From JBJXHN01 sp046233135 (GTDB lineage: Bacteria; Pseudomonadota; Alphaproteobacteria; Rhodospirillales; Rhodospirillaceae), in the NCBI GenBank assembly GCA_046233135.1, contig JBJXHN010000002.1:620001-684000 (forward strand): 64,000 bases of DNA. The letters run 5' to 3'. The position numbers were made by a program, and so were the translations under genes. The notes beneath the pieces are model-generated. The model worked only from the letters and a program-made list of their open reading frames with translations, was not told the DNA's origin and did not search any database. How positions within the stretch are numbered: the stretch's first letter is position 1; each line of letters begins with the position of its first letter. Shown here one piece after another: positions 8,932 to 16,914 of the stretch.

Positions 8932-9476
8932 TGGACCGCCTGCTTTGCCCCCTGAGAATGCCCCTGAGAAAGATCGAACGGGCGGCCGTTATTTGCGGAT
9001 GCGTCCTCCTGTTTCTGCTGATGCTGCTCGTCTCGGCGGATGTCTTCCTGCGCTATGCCCTCAACAGCCCCTTCGGCTGGACCTACGACGTGGTGTCTAT
9101 GTACCTGATGCCGGGCATATTCTTTCTGCTGCTTTCTGATTCCTTCCGGGGCGGCGCCCAGGTCCGCGTCGACATCCTGCGCGACGGGTTTCCCCGGCGC
9201 GTGCGCGCCGTGACGGATGCCCTGGGCTACCTCTGCGCCCTGGTGATCTTCGGGGCCATCGGCGCGCGGACCTTCGGGCGGGGCTGGGATGCCCTGACGG
9301 GCGGCGACGCCGTCGCCGGAGCGATCCCCTGGCCCATGTGGCCGTCGATCATGCTGGTTCCGGTCGGCTGCGCCATGCTGAGCGTCCGGCTGGTGATCGC
9401 GACGATCGCGGGGTTCCGGGATCCTGAAACGGAGACGGGAGCCGAGACCCCGCTGGCCGAGGGAGGAGTCGAATGA
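8931..9476 (+). CDS. TRAP transporter small permease (DctQ-type)
   Basis: Small inner-membrane subunit of 181 residues with four hydrophobic segments, the size and pattern of TRAP small permeases. LLLFLLMLLVSADVFLRYAL-like sequence in the first segments (SADVFLRY) and PFGWTYDVV are family marks. I use the ATG at 8931, which overlaps the stop of the previous gene; a GTG lies one codon earlier. The gene overlaps the large permease by 4 bases. It forms the membrane complex of a sodium-driven importer for organic acids. Confidence 0.92.
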   Translation: MDRLLCPLRMPLRKIERAAVICGCVLLFLLMLLVSADVFLRYALNSPFGWTYDVVSMYLMPGIFFLLLSDSFRGGAQVRVDILRDGFPRRVRAVTDALGYLCALVIFGAIGARTFGRGWDALTGGDAVAGAIPWPMWPSIMLVPVGCAMLSVRLVIATIAGFRDPETETGAETPLAEGGVE

Positions 9477-10759
9477 TCGCCTTCGGCATTCTGGTTCTGC
9501 TTCTCGTCCTTCTGGCCCTGGGAACCCCGGTCGGGTTCGCGATGCTCACGGCGGGATCGCTGGGCCTTCTGCTGACCGTCGGACCCGGCGGCCTGCTGGG
9601 CGTGCTGGAAACCAGCCCGCTGACCGTGGCGGGGTCCTTCGAGTTCATCACCATCCCTCTGTTCCTGCTGATGGCCGAATTCGTTCTGCAAAGCGGCAAG
9701 GTGGACGACCTGTTTCGCGCGACCGCTGCCTGGATGGGCCGGACACGGGGCGGGCTGGGCATGGCCACCGCCCTGGCGGGCGCCGGGTTCGGTGCCATTT
9801 GCGGCACGTCGACCGCCTCTGCCGCGACCCTGTCGGCCACGAGCCTTCCGGCGATGATCCGGCAGGGCTACGACCCCAGTCTGGCGGCGGGCGTGGTCGC
9901 CATTTCCGGGACCCTGGCGATGCTCATCCCGCCGAGCGTGGCGATGATCGTCTACGGCCTGCTCGCCGACGTGGACATCGGCCAGTTGCTGGTCGCCGGG
10001 GTGCTTCCCGGGCTGCTGGTGATGGCCACCATCATCGTGACGGTGTTCATCCTGGCCAGCCTCAGACCCTCTCACGCGCCCACCGCCGGCCGGGTGTCCT
10101 GGGCGGAGAAGATCCGGATGCTGCGCGCGGTCGGGCCGATCCTGTTCCTGTTCACCGCCGTTACGGGGGTGATCTACCTGGGGCTGGCGACACCGACGGA
10201 AGCCGCCGCGATCGGCGCTCTGGGGGCTTTGCTCCTGCTGGCCCTGTCCGGGCGCATGACGGTGCGGGGTGTCTTCACCGCCCTGCGGCGGGCCGCCCAC
10301 GGCAGCGCGATGATCATGGTCATCCTGCTGGGGGCCACGGTGTTCGGCTATTTCTTCGCCCTGACCCAGATCACCCAGTCGGTGGTGGGCTGGGCCGGCG
10401 GGCTGGGGGTTTCGCCGCTGCTGATCCTCGCGCTGGTCCTGTTGGGCTACATCCTGCTCGGCGCTTTCCTCGACCAGATCGCCATTCTCGTGCTCACGGT
10501 GCCCGTGGTGGTGCCCCTGATGGCGTCTCTCGACTTCAATCTGGTCTGGTTCGGCGTGGTGATGATCGTCACCGCGGAACTGGGCATGGTGACGCCGCCG
10601 GTGGGGTTGAACTGCTTCATCGTCGCCCGCTATGCGGAGCGCCCTCTCGGCGAAGTCTTCCGCGGTGTCGCGCCCCACGTCCTGGCCCATGTGGTGGCCA
10701 TCGTGATCCTGGTGGCCCTGCCGCAAATCACGCTCTGGCTCCCCGGCCTGATGCGATGA
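9473..10759 (+). CDS. TRAP transporter large permease (DctM-type)
   Basis: Integral membrane protein of 428 residues with about twelve hydrophobic segments, the usual length for the catalytic TRAP permease. Family marks include GTPVGFAML near the start, SATLSATSLPAMIRQGYDP and IPPSVAMIVYG in the middle, and TPPVGLNCF near the end. Together with the small permease and the binding protein it forms a complete TRAP system. Translation is coupled to the small permease by overlap. Confidence 0.95.
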   Translation: MIAFGILVLLLVLLALGTPVGFAMLTAGSLGLLLTVGPGGLLGVLETSPLTVAGSFEFITIPLFLLMAEFVLQSGKVDDLFRATAAWMGRTRGGLGMATALAGAGFGAICGTSTASAATLSATSLPAMIRQGYDPSLAAGVVAISGTLAMLIPPSVAMIVYGLLADVDIGQLLVAGVLPGLLVMATIIVTVFILASLRPSHAPTAGRVSWAEKIRMLRAVGPILFLFTAVTGVIYLGLATPTEAAAIGALGALLLLALSGRMTVRGVFTALRRAAHGSAMIMVILLGATVFGYFFALTQITQSVVGWAGGLGVSPLLILALVLLGYILLGAFLDQIAILVLTVPVVVPLMASLDFNLVWFGVVMIVTAELGMVTPPVGLNCFIVARYAERPLGEVFRGVAPHVLAHVVAIVILVALPQITLWLPGLMR

Positions 10760-10805
10760 CGGGTCCCCTGTGACCCCAACGACAATCGAACCAAGGAAAC
10801 AGCAC

Positions 10806-11864
10806 ATGAAACATCTGGGAGGTTACGGTATGAAAGCGATCATTCTGGGCGCGCTGCTCGTCGCGTCCGCCTTGCCCGTTCGCGCGGCGGAGATCACGCT
10901 GCGTATGGGCGATTCACTGCCGGTGGGCCATGTCATTTCCGAAACGGCGACCAAGCCGTGGATCGATCTGGTGGAGAAGAAGTCCAACGGCCGTCTGGCG
11001 ATCGAATACTTTCCCGCCGAGCAGGTCGGCAAGGCCAAGGACTTCCTGTCCCTGACCCAGGCCGGCTTGCTGGACATCGGCTATATCGGTCCGGGCTATG
11101 TCTCGGAGAAGATGCCCCTGTCGGCCGTTGCGGAGTTGCCTGGGGCATCGCGGACGTCCTGCGAAGTGATGCGGACATACTGGTCCCTGGTGAAGGAGGG
11201 CGGCTGGCTGTTCGAGCACGAATACGCGCCGAACGGCATCCGTCCGCTGTTCGTGATCGCGCTGCCGCCGTACCAGATGATCCTGGGCGATGGCGAAGCG
11301 GTCACCGGGACCGGGTCGCTGCGGGGCAAGAAGATCCGGGCCTCAGGCGGGGCGCAGAGCCTGACGCTTGAAGCCCTGGGGGTGGTGCCCGTGCGTATGG
11401 CGCCGCCGGAAATCTACGAGGCGATGACCCGGGGCATGATCGACGGCGCGCTACTGGCGCATATCAGCGTTGGCTCCTACAAGCTGACCGCGCCCGCGAA
11501 GGCCGCGACCAAAGGCGAGAACTTCGGAACCGTAGTGGTCGCCTATTCCATCGGCGAGCGGAAATGGCAGTCCCTTCCCGAGGACATCCAGGCGCTCCTG
11601 ATGGAGGCGGGAGACGAATTGACCCTTGCGTCCTGTGCTGCGTTCGACCGCAAGGAAGAGCGCGCTGCCACCGATCTGCGCGAGGCGGGCATCGCCTTGA
11701 TCACCTTCGGCGAGGAAGACGAAAAGATCCTGCGTGCGGCCAGGGACAAGATTGCCGGTGAGTGGGCCACCGCACTGGACGAACGGTGGCTGGCCGGAAG
11801 CGAGGCCCTCGCGGCGTTCCGGAGTGCCCTCGACCGGGTGCGCGCCGGGACCGCCGGACAATAG
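10806..11864 (+). CDS. TRAP transporter solute-binding protein (DctP-type)
   Basis: Periplasmic binding protein of about 352 residues. A Sec signal peptide (IILGALLVASALPVRA) is followed by the mature start EITLRMGDSLP, and GLLDIGYIGPGY and EIYEAMTRGMIDGAL match the DctP family, the latter around the region that usually holds the ligand-binding arginine. Two starts are possible: ATG 10806 after AAGGA and ATG 10830 after GGGAGG; both leave a good signal peptide. The substrate is likely a carboxylate, given the family and the adjacent CoA-transferase. It is the last gene of the operon and is followed by a strong terminator. Confidence 0.93.
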   Translation: MKHLGGYGMKAIILGALLVASALPVRAAEITLRMGDSLPVGHVISETATKPWIDLVEKKSNGRLAIEYFPAEQVGKAKDFLSLTQAGLLDIGYIGPGYVSEKMPLSAVAELPGASRTSCEVMRTYWSLVKEGGWLFEHEYAPNGIRPLFVIALPPYQMILGDGEAVTGTGSLRGKKIRASGGAQSLTLEALGVVPVRMAPPEIYEAMTRGMIDGALLAHISVGSYKLTAPAKAATKGENFGTVVVAYSIGERKWQSLPEDIQALLMEAGDELTLASCAAFDRKEERAATDLREAGIALITFGEEDEKILRAARDKIAGEWATALDERWLAGSEALAAFRSALDRVRAGTAGQ

Positions 11865-11970
11865 GGCCGGCCGACGATGGGCTTTGCCTTGTGGCGCATA
11901 AAAGTCTTCGTTGCGTCTGAACGGAATACGAACTGCGTGGGTTTTAATCCGCGCAGTTCAGTATCTGATG

Positions 11971-12009
11971 AAAGGCCCCGGACCCGAAGATCGAGTCCGG
12001 GGCTTTTTT
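11971..12009 (+). terminator. Intrinsic terminator of the CoA-transferase/TRAP operon
   Basis: A 9-bp GC stem (11975-11983 with 11995-12003) has an 11-base loop and is followed by TTTTTT at 12004-12009. It sits between the operon and the convergent GMC gene and resembles the hairpin at 5832-5869 on the other side of the island. Confidence 0.88.
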
Positions 12010-12027
12010 GCAGGTGCACCGGTTCGT

Positions 12028-13881
12028 CTACAGAACTGTCTTCAGCTTGTCGGCCAGACGCAACGCCAGGGCGGCGATGGTCAGGGTCGGGTTGGCGGTG
12101 CCTTCGGCCGGGAACACGCTGGACCCGGCGATGTACAGGTTCTCGTGATCCCAGCTCTGGCAGTCGCTGTTCAGCACCGAGTTGGTCTTGGCCGTGCCCA
12201 TCAGCGTGGTGCCGATAATGTGGCCGGCGCCGGCGAAATTGAACGGCGTGCCGTCGTAGGTGAACTTGGTCGTGGAGTCGGCGACGTACTGGGTATATTC
12301 GGTCGCGCCCATGCGTTCGAACATCTGGGTGGCGATCGACTGGGCGCTGACGAAGGCCTTGGCGGTGTAGTCGCTGATCCCGTAGGTGATCTGCGGGCGC
12401 GGCAGTCCCAGGCCGTCCATATAGGTGGTCGACAGCGTCACCCGGTTGGACGGATCGGCGGGCTGTTCGCACAGGAAGCCGACCCGCATCTGCCGGGTGA
12501 ACAGGCTGTTGAGCTTCTGCACCAGAGCGGTGCCGACCAGCCGCTCGCCGTTCGGGTTGGTCTGCGATCCGTTGCTGCCGGTGATCCAGTCGCGGGTGGT
12601 GGTGGTGGGATCGGTGGCCGCCCAGTTCCAGCCTTCGTTGCCGATTTCGATGCGATAGGGGCTGCGGTAGCGGCGGAACGACCCGTCGCGCATCGACTCG
12701 ATACCCGACGTGGACAGCGGCCCGCGATAGGGATAGACGGGCTGGGGCATCATCGCCCAGGCCAGATAGATCACGTGATCCATCAGGTTGCGCCCCACCT
12801 GGTCGGAACTGTTGGCCACGCCGTTGGGCAGGTCGTTGGTGCGCGACATCAACAGCAGCTTCGGTGTTTCGATGGCATGGGCGGCCAGGACATACACGGC
12901 TCCCTTGGCCGTTCCCATGCCGGTAGCGCCGCCGGAACTGTCTTCCCAGGTCATGTAATCGACCGAGGCGATGCGGCCGCTGCCCGAGTCCACATTGATC
13001 CGCATGGCCACGGACTTGGGTTGCAGGGTCACCGCTCCCGTCTGCAAGGCCTGGTTCAGGGTCACCGTGCCATCGTATTTGGCCTGGATCGGGCAGATGG
13101 GGATGCAGTTGGTGTTTCCCGCGCAGGTGCGGCGGTCGCCGGCGTAGACCGAATTGCGTCCCTGCGGCGTCGGATAGACCGTCGAGGTCAGCGTGACCGG
13201 CTGGCCATCCACGGTTTCGTGATAGGTCTGGCCGTCCAGGCTTTGGGCCATCACCTCGTCCAGGATGGTCGGCTTGATGCCGGGCATGGGGTATTCGTAG
13301 CCGGGGCTGAAGTCATTGATCATATAGCCCTGGTCGGCCTTGGTGGCGGCCACGCCGATGGCGCTTTCCGCCCGCTCGTAATAGGGTACCAGCTCGGAAT
13401 AGGCGATCGGCCAGTCTCGGCCGACGCCGTACATGGTCTGGGTTTGCAGGTCTCCGGGCATCAGGCGCAGGGATGTTCCCAGCCAGTGCCAGGTGGTGCC
13501 GCCGGCCACCCGCTCGTAGGTGGACGCGAAGGCCAGGGGGCCAGCCTGTAGCAGATAGGAACTGGCCGGATCGGTGACATAGCGGCCGCCCGGGTCGGCG
13601 TTGAACAGGCCGGCCGTGGTTGCCCGCGGCACGGTCTGCCTGGCCGGGTTGGGCCAGGGGCCGCCGGGCGTGGCCGGATCCACGGCGGGGGGATAGGGGG
13701 ATTCGGGCAGCTTCGAGCTGGAGGTGTAGAAGGTCTCCATATACTCTTCGCGGCTGGCCGGGATGCCGGGGCCGGCTTCGAGAATCAGCACCGACTTGCC
13801 CGCCGCACCGAGTTCGTTGGCGATCAGCGCTCCGGCAATTCCGGCACCGATGATCACCACGTCATAGGTCTGCTCCGACAT
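12028..13881 (-). CDS. GMC-family FAD dehydrogenase, large subunit, with [3Fe-4S] motif
   Basis: Flavoprotein of 617 residues. The N-terminal VVIIGAGIAGALIANELG and ILEAG are the FAD-binding fold, and the C-terminal AGSSVFP and ANPTLTIAAL close the GMC domain with the expected catalytic His/Asn region. A cysteine set at 253, 259 and 263 (C-x5-C-x3-C, in CAGNTNCIPICP) matches the [3Fe-4S] site of bacterial FAD-dependent glucose and fructose dehydrogenases. The enzyme therefore probably oxidises a sugar or polyol and passes electrons through the cluster to a cytochrome. It has no signal peptide, as is usual for a subunit exported with its partner. A GGAGG precedes the ATG, one base after the small-subunit stop. 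Confidence 0.9.
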   Translation of the reverse strand: MSEQTYDVVIIGAGIAGALIANELGAAGKSVLILEAGPGIPASREEYMETFYTSSSKLPESPYPPAVDPATPGGPWPNPARQTVPRATTAGLFNADPGGRYVTDPASSYLLQAGPLAFASTYERVAGGTTWHWLGTSLRLMPGDLQTQTMYGVGRDWPIAYSELVPYYERAESAIGVAATKADQGYMINDFSPGYEYPMPGIKPTILDEVMAQSLDGQTYHETVDGQPVTLTSTVYPTPQGRNSVYAGDRRTCAGNTNCIPICPIQAKYDGTVTLNQALQTGAVTLQPKSVAMRINVDSGSGRIASVDYMTWEDSSGGATGMGTAKGAVYVLAAHAIETPKLLLMSRTNDLPNGVANSSDQVGRNLMDHVIYLAWAMMPQPVYPYRGPLSTSGIESMRDGSFRRYRSPYRIEIGNEGWNWAATDPTTTTRDWITGSNGSQTNPNGERLVGTALVQKLNSLFTRQMRVGFLCEQPADPSNRVTLSTTYMDGLGLPRPQITYGISDYTAKAFVSAQSIATQMFERMGATEYTQYVADSTTKFTYDGTPFNFAGAGHIIGTTLMGTAKTNSVLNSDCQSWDHENLYIAGSSVFPAEGTANPTLTIAALALRLADKLKTVL

Positions 13882-13882
13882 G

Positions 13883-14449
13883 TTATTCGCCCTCCGGCGC
13901 GGCGTTGGGTTGGGGATTGGTCACGGGGTCGCTGCCTTGCACGCCGACGAAGTCCATCAGCGGCGGCGGCGGGCTGTTCCAGTAGCCGTATCCCCAGTAG
14001 GGTCCGCCGGTTTCCGCATAGCCCATGGCATGGGCCTGGGCCACCTTCCACGACAGGCCGCCGATATAGGCCTGATCCGACAGGACGATCTGGTTGCTGC
14101 CCTCGAACCACACCCCCAGGTACCACATGGTGGCCAGTTCGGCGGTGGCAGTCGGTTCGTCGTTCAGGCACAGCTGGCCCAGGTCCGTCAGCTGCTCCGG
14201 CGTGGGGGCGCCGCCGCTGCCGTCGCCCCAGCCGGATCCGCCGGAGCCGGAACCGGGGTTCGGACCCAGCACATCGACGGTCAGGCTCAGCAGGGCATTG
14301 AGGCCATTGGGGTCACGGGCCTGCATGGTGTCGAAGTACAGTTGCTTCAGGTTCACCGGGTCCAGCCCCGGCACCAGGGTGTCCTGGGAGCAGCCGGTGA
14401 CCGCCACCGACAGCCACACGAACTGGTTCATGGTCGTGCTATCCGTCAT
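13883..14449 (-). CDS. FAD-SLDH-like small subunit of the dehydrogenase
   Basis: Protein of 188 residues. The N-terminal FVWLSVAVTG and GLDPVNLKQLYFDTM resemble the start of the mature FAD-SLDH / sugar-dehydrogenase small-subunit family, and the C-terminal half has the expected tryptophan-rich MWYLGVW segment. A Gly/Ser-rich linker sits in the middle. Known small subunits carry a twin-arginine signal that exports the large subunit, but none is visible here: the gene starts at ATG 14449 just after GGAGGAGG, with no RR motif upstream. It lies between the cytochrome gene and the GMC gene in one operon. The family assignment is by pattern only. Confidence 0.65.
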   Translation of the reverse strand: MTDSTTMNQFVWLSVAVTGCSQDTLVPGLDPVNLKQLYFDTMQARDPNGLNALLSLTVDVLGPNPGSGSGGSGWGDGSGGAPTPEQLTDLGQLCLNDEPTATAELATMWYLGVWFEGSNQIVLSDQAYIGGLSWKVAQAHAMGYAETGGPYWGYGYWNSPPPPLMDFVGVQGSDPVTNPQPNAAPEGE

Positions 14450-14467
14450 GGGAATGCCTCCTCCGGC

Positions 14468-15886
14468 TCACTGCGCCAAGGTCAGGGTGTAGGTGAAATC
14501 GGCGTGGGTGCCCTGGGTGTCGGTGGCGTCCCCGTGGCAGTCGATGCACGACGATGACACGCGCGGGACGGTGCCCTGGATGTAGGTTTCCAGGGTGGTG
14601 TTCCCCAGGAAGGTGGGCGCGGGCGTGCCGAAGGGGCGCGTGACGTTGCCCGGGGTACCGCAGGCGGTTCCCGGTTCGGTCGGCCACTGGGTGGACACCA
14701 GTTCGTAGTACTGCCACACCGACGCCGGATTGACGGAGCGCAAGGCCTCCTGCCACTGGTCGTTCAGGGTGCGGGTGGCCTCGGTAATGGGGATCTGGCG
14801 GACCACCTGGTTGGGGGTGTTGGGCGTGTTGGGGTCCCAGGGGTGGGGCGGCAGGTCGTTGACCGCGGTGCAGTCGGTGCAGTCCTTTTGGTAATAGTTG
14901 TAGTGCCCGCTGTCCTGTCCGGCGGCGACATCATCCACATCGGGGACGTTGTCGACCTGTTCGAAGGTGGACCAGATCCATTGCGGCGTATTGGCCAGCT
15001 TCTGGGCGATGTGGAAACCCACCAGGCCGATGGTCTGGCGTTCGCAGCTTTCGGCGACGGGGTGGCCGTCTTCGGTGCTGGCCGGGGTGTAGACCAGGGC
15101 CTCGGTGGTATGGAAGCGGGCCGGCGTGTCATCGGCGTTGAGGATCTTCCACGACGACTTCAGCGTCATCGCCCCTTCGGTGCCGTCATAGGGGCCGCTG
15201 CCCGTGGCCGTCGAACAGGCGAACTGGATGCTGTCGTTGCCGGCGGCGTAGTCCTTCTGGCCTTGCAGGCTGTACAGGCCCTTTTCGACGATACCGTTGT
15301 ACAGCACCTCGTTCATCGAGATCTGGAAGCGGGTATAGACCCCCGCCCGGTCGATCAGCGGCCCGGACTTGAACGGTTGCAGTGTCGGGCTGACCAGCAG
15401 AGGGGTCTTGGCGATCTGGCTGATGATTGGCAGACCGGGTTGGGCCAGGGCTTTGCAAGCCTCCGGGACAACATTGGGCATCTCCCAGGGCAGGGGCGTT
15501 TCCCCGCCGGGCAGGAAGACGCTGTCCACGTTCTTGTAGCTCTGCCAGGTGCCCGTGGCGTCGCCGGTGGCGCCGATGACGGTGCTCGGGTCGGGGGCGG
15601 TCCCTTCGCCCAGGGGCCAGTTCAGGCCGACGAAGGCCTGCCAGGAATAGACATCGAATTCGTGCTGGATCTTGTCCAGGGTGCTGAGGTTGGATGCCCC
15701 GCTGTCGACGGTCTGGATCGGAACGCGCGGGCAGAGGGCGATTCCGTTGGGGGCGGTGTAGCACCCCTGATCATCCTGGGACGCCGATTGAGCCGTCGCC
15801 GTGTCGGGCGGCAGATGGGCGAACGTCACCACCGCCAGGGCGGCCGCGGTCAGCCCCCCTGCCTTCAAGACTTGTTTCGAGACCAT
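14468..15886 (-). CDS. Secreted monohaem cytochrome c-like protein
   Basis: Exported protein of 472 residues with a Sec signal peptide (about residues 1-33, ending ATAQ). A single CxxCH haem site, CIDCH at residues 447-451, lies close to the C-terminus. A second pair, CTDC, is not followed by His, so only one c-type haem is expected. Several further cysteines could form disulfides. The large N-terminal part (for example YSWQAFVGLNWP) belongs to no family I can name. Its place at the head of the operon suggests that it accepts electrons from the dehydrogenase. It is not the triheme subunit normally paired with such enzymes. Confidence 0.8.
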   Translation of the reverse strand: MVSKQVLKAGGLTAAALAVVTFAHLPPDTATAQSASQDDQGCYTAPNGIALCPRVPIQTVDSGASNLSTLDKIQHEFDVYSWQAFVGLNWPLGEGTAPDPSTVIGATGDATGTWQSYKNVDSVFLPGGETPLPWEMPNVVPEACKALAQPGLPIISQIAKTPLLVSPTLQPFKSGPLIDRAGVYTRFQISMNEVLYNGIVEKGLYSLQGQKDYAAGNDSIQFACSTATGSGPYDGTEGAMTLKSSWKILNADDTPARFHTTEALVYTPASTEDGHPVAESCERQTIGLVGFHIAQKLANTPQWIWSTFEQVDNVPDVDDVAAGQDSGHYNYYQKDCTDCTAVNDLPPHPWDPNTPNTPNQVVRQIPITEATRTLNDQWQEALRSVNPASVWQYYELVSTQWPTEPGTACGTPGNVTRPFGTPAPTFLGNTTLETYIQGTVPRVSSSCIDCHGDATDTQGTHADFTYTLTLAQ

Positions 15887-16245
15887 GACCCCTCTCTATG
15901 GACGTATTCCGCGCTGGGATTGGGTTCGGAAACTCTATTCCGGAGATAGCGCGTGGGTTATCGCATAGAGAGTGTACATGAAAACATCAGACACATGAGT
16001 GTGCTTAACACTTTTATGCGAAAAAATTAAGGTATACGATCAATAGGTGGTTCCGCCTGCGGTGTGATGGGGCAGGTGGAGGGGTTTGGCGTGATTTTGC
16101 AATCCATGTCATTAAAATGCATTCTTCCGCCAGAAATCGGGGTTTGGCGGAAGAATGATGGAATTTGACAAAAGGGATGTTCTCGCGCCAAACCGGGATG
16201 GGGCGCGGGGATCCGGCTCTATCGCCGGACGGGATCCGGACGTCT
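15887..16245. promoter_or_regulatory. AT-rich intergenic region upstream of the cytochrome operon
   Basis: This 359-base gap holds no plausible gene. The part nearest the cytochrome gene (15955-16050) is far more AT-rich than its surroundings and should contain the operon promoter. It contains the inverted repeat AGTGT-N5-ACACT at 15998-16012, nested inside CGCATA (15962-15967) and TATGCG (16015-16020), a possible operator. The distal part holds the hairpin at 16121-16156. Confidence 0.5.
16121..16156 (-). terminator. Hairpin downstream of purN, candidate terminator
   Basis: Perfect 12-bp inverted repeat (16121-16132 with 16145-16156) around a 12-base loop, about 90 bases after the purN stop. 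On the minus strand it is followed by GCATTTTAATG, a weak U-tract. It could instead be a regulatory palindrome. Confidence 0.5.
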
Positions 16246-16914
16246 TCAGGACAGGGGCGGGTTGACCAGGCAGTCGGCGTGTTCGGGGGCCTGAACGATG
16301 GTGCGGACGCCGCGCACCTGCACCCGGCCTTCGGCCACCAGCCGCAGGGCGGCGGGATAGATGCGGTGTTCCTGTGTCAGCACCCGGCCCCCCAGGGTGT
16401 CGGGAGTGTCATTGGACAGCACCGGCACGCAGGCCTGGATGATGATCGGGCCGTCATCCATTTCGGCACGGACGAAATGGACCGTGCAGCCATGGAAGCG
16501 CACCCCGGCCTCCAGCACCCGCTCGTGGGTGTCCAGCCCCTTGAAGGCGGGCAGCAGCGAGGGGTGAATATTGATCATCTTGTTGTGCCAGCCGGTGACG
16601 AATTCGCCGGTCAGCAGCCGCATGAAGCCGGCCAGGCAGATCAACTCCGTTCCCACCGAACGCAGATGGGCGTCCAGCGCGGCTTCGAAGGCGGGGCGGC
16701 CGTCATAGGCCTTGTGGTTGATCACCGTGGTCGGGATCCCGGCGGCCGCCGCCTTTTCCAGGCCGCCGGCACCGGGGCGGTTGGAAACGACGGTGACGAT
16801 TTCGGCCGGGAAGGCGGGGTCGGCACAGGCGGCGATCAGGGCTTCCATGTTGGAGCCCCGACCGGAAATCAGCACGGCGACGCGCAGCGGGCCTTTGCCG
16901 GCGGGCTCGCTCAT
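16246..16914 (-). CDS. purN: Phosphoribosylglycinamide formyltransferase
   Basis: Folate-dependent GAR transformylase of 222 residues, third step of purine synthesis. VAVLISGRGSNMEALI at the start, NIHPSLLPAFKG in the middle (with the catalytic Asn and His) and HFVRAEMDDGPII (with the catalytic Asp) are all canonical. It overlaps purM by 4 bases, the usual purMN arrangement. Confidence 0.97.
   Translation of the reverse strand: MSEPAGKGPLRVAVLISGRGSNMEALIAACADPAFPAEIVTVVSNRPGAGGLEKAAAAGIPTTVINHKAYDGRPAFEAALDAHLRSVGTELICLAGFMRLLTGEFVTGWHNKMINIHPSLLPAFKGLDTHERVLEAGVRFHGCTVHFVRAEMDDGPIIIQACVPVLSNDTPDTLGGRVLTQEHRIYPAALRLVAEGRVQVRGVRTIVQAPEHADCLVNPPLS

Noticed and set aside
14468..15886. Second haem site CTDC in the cytochrome
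   Set aside because: The residue after the second Cys is Thr, not His, so it is not a c-type haem motif.
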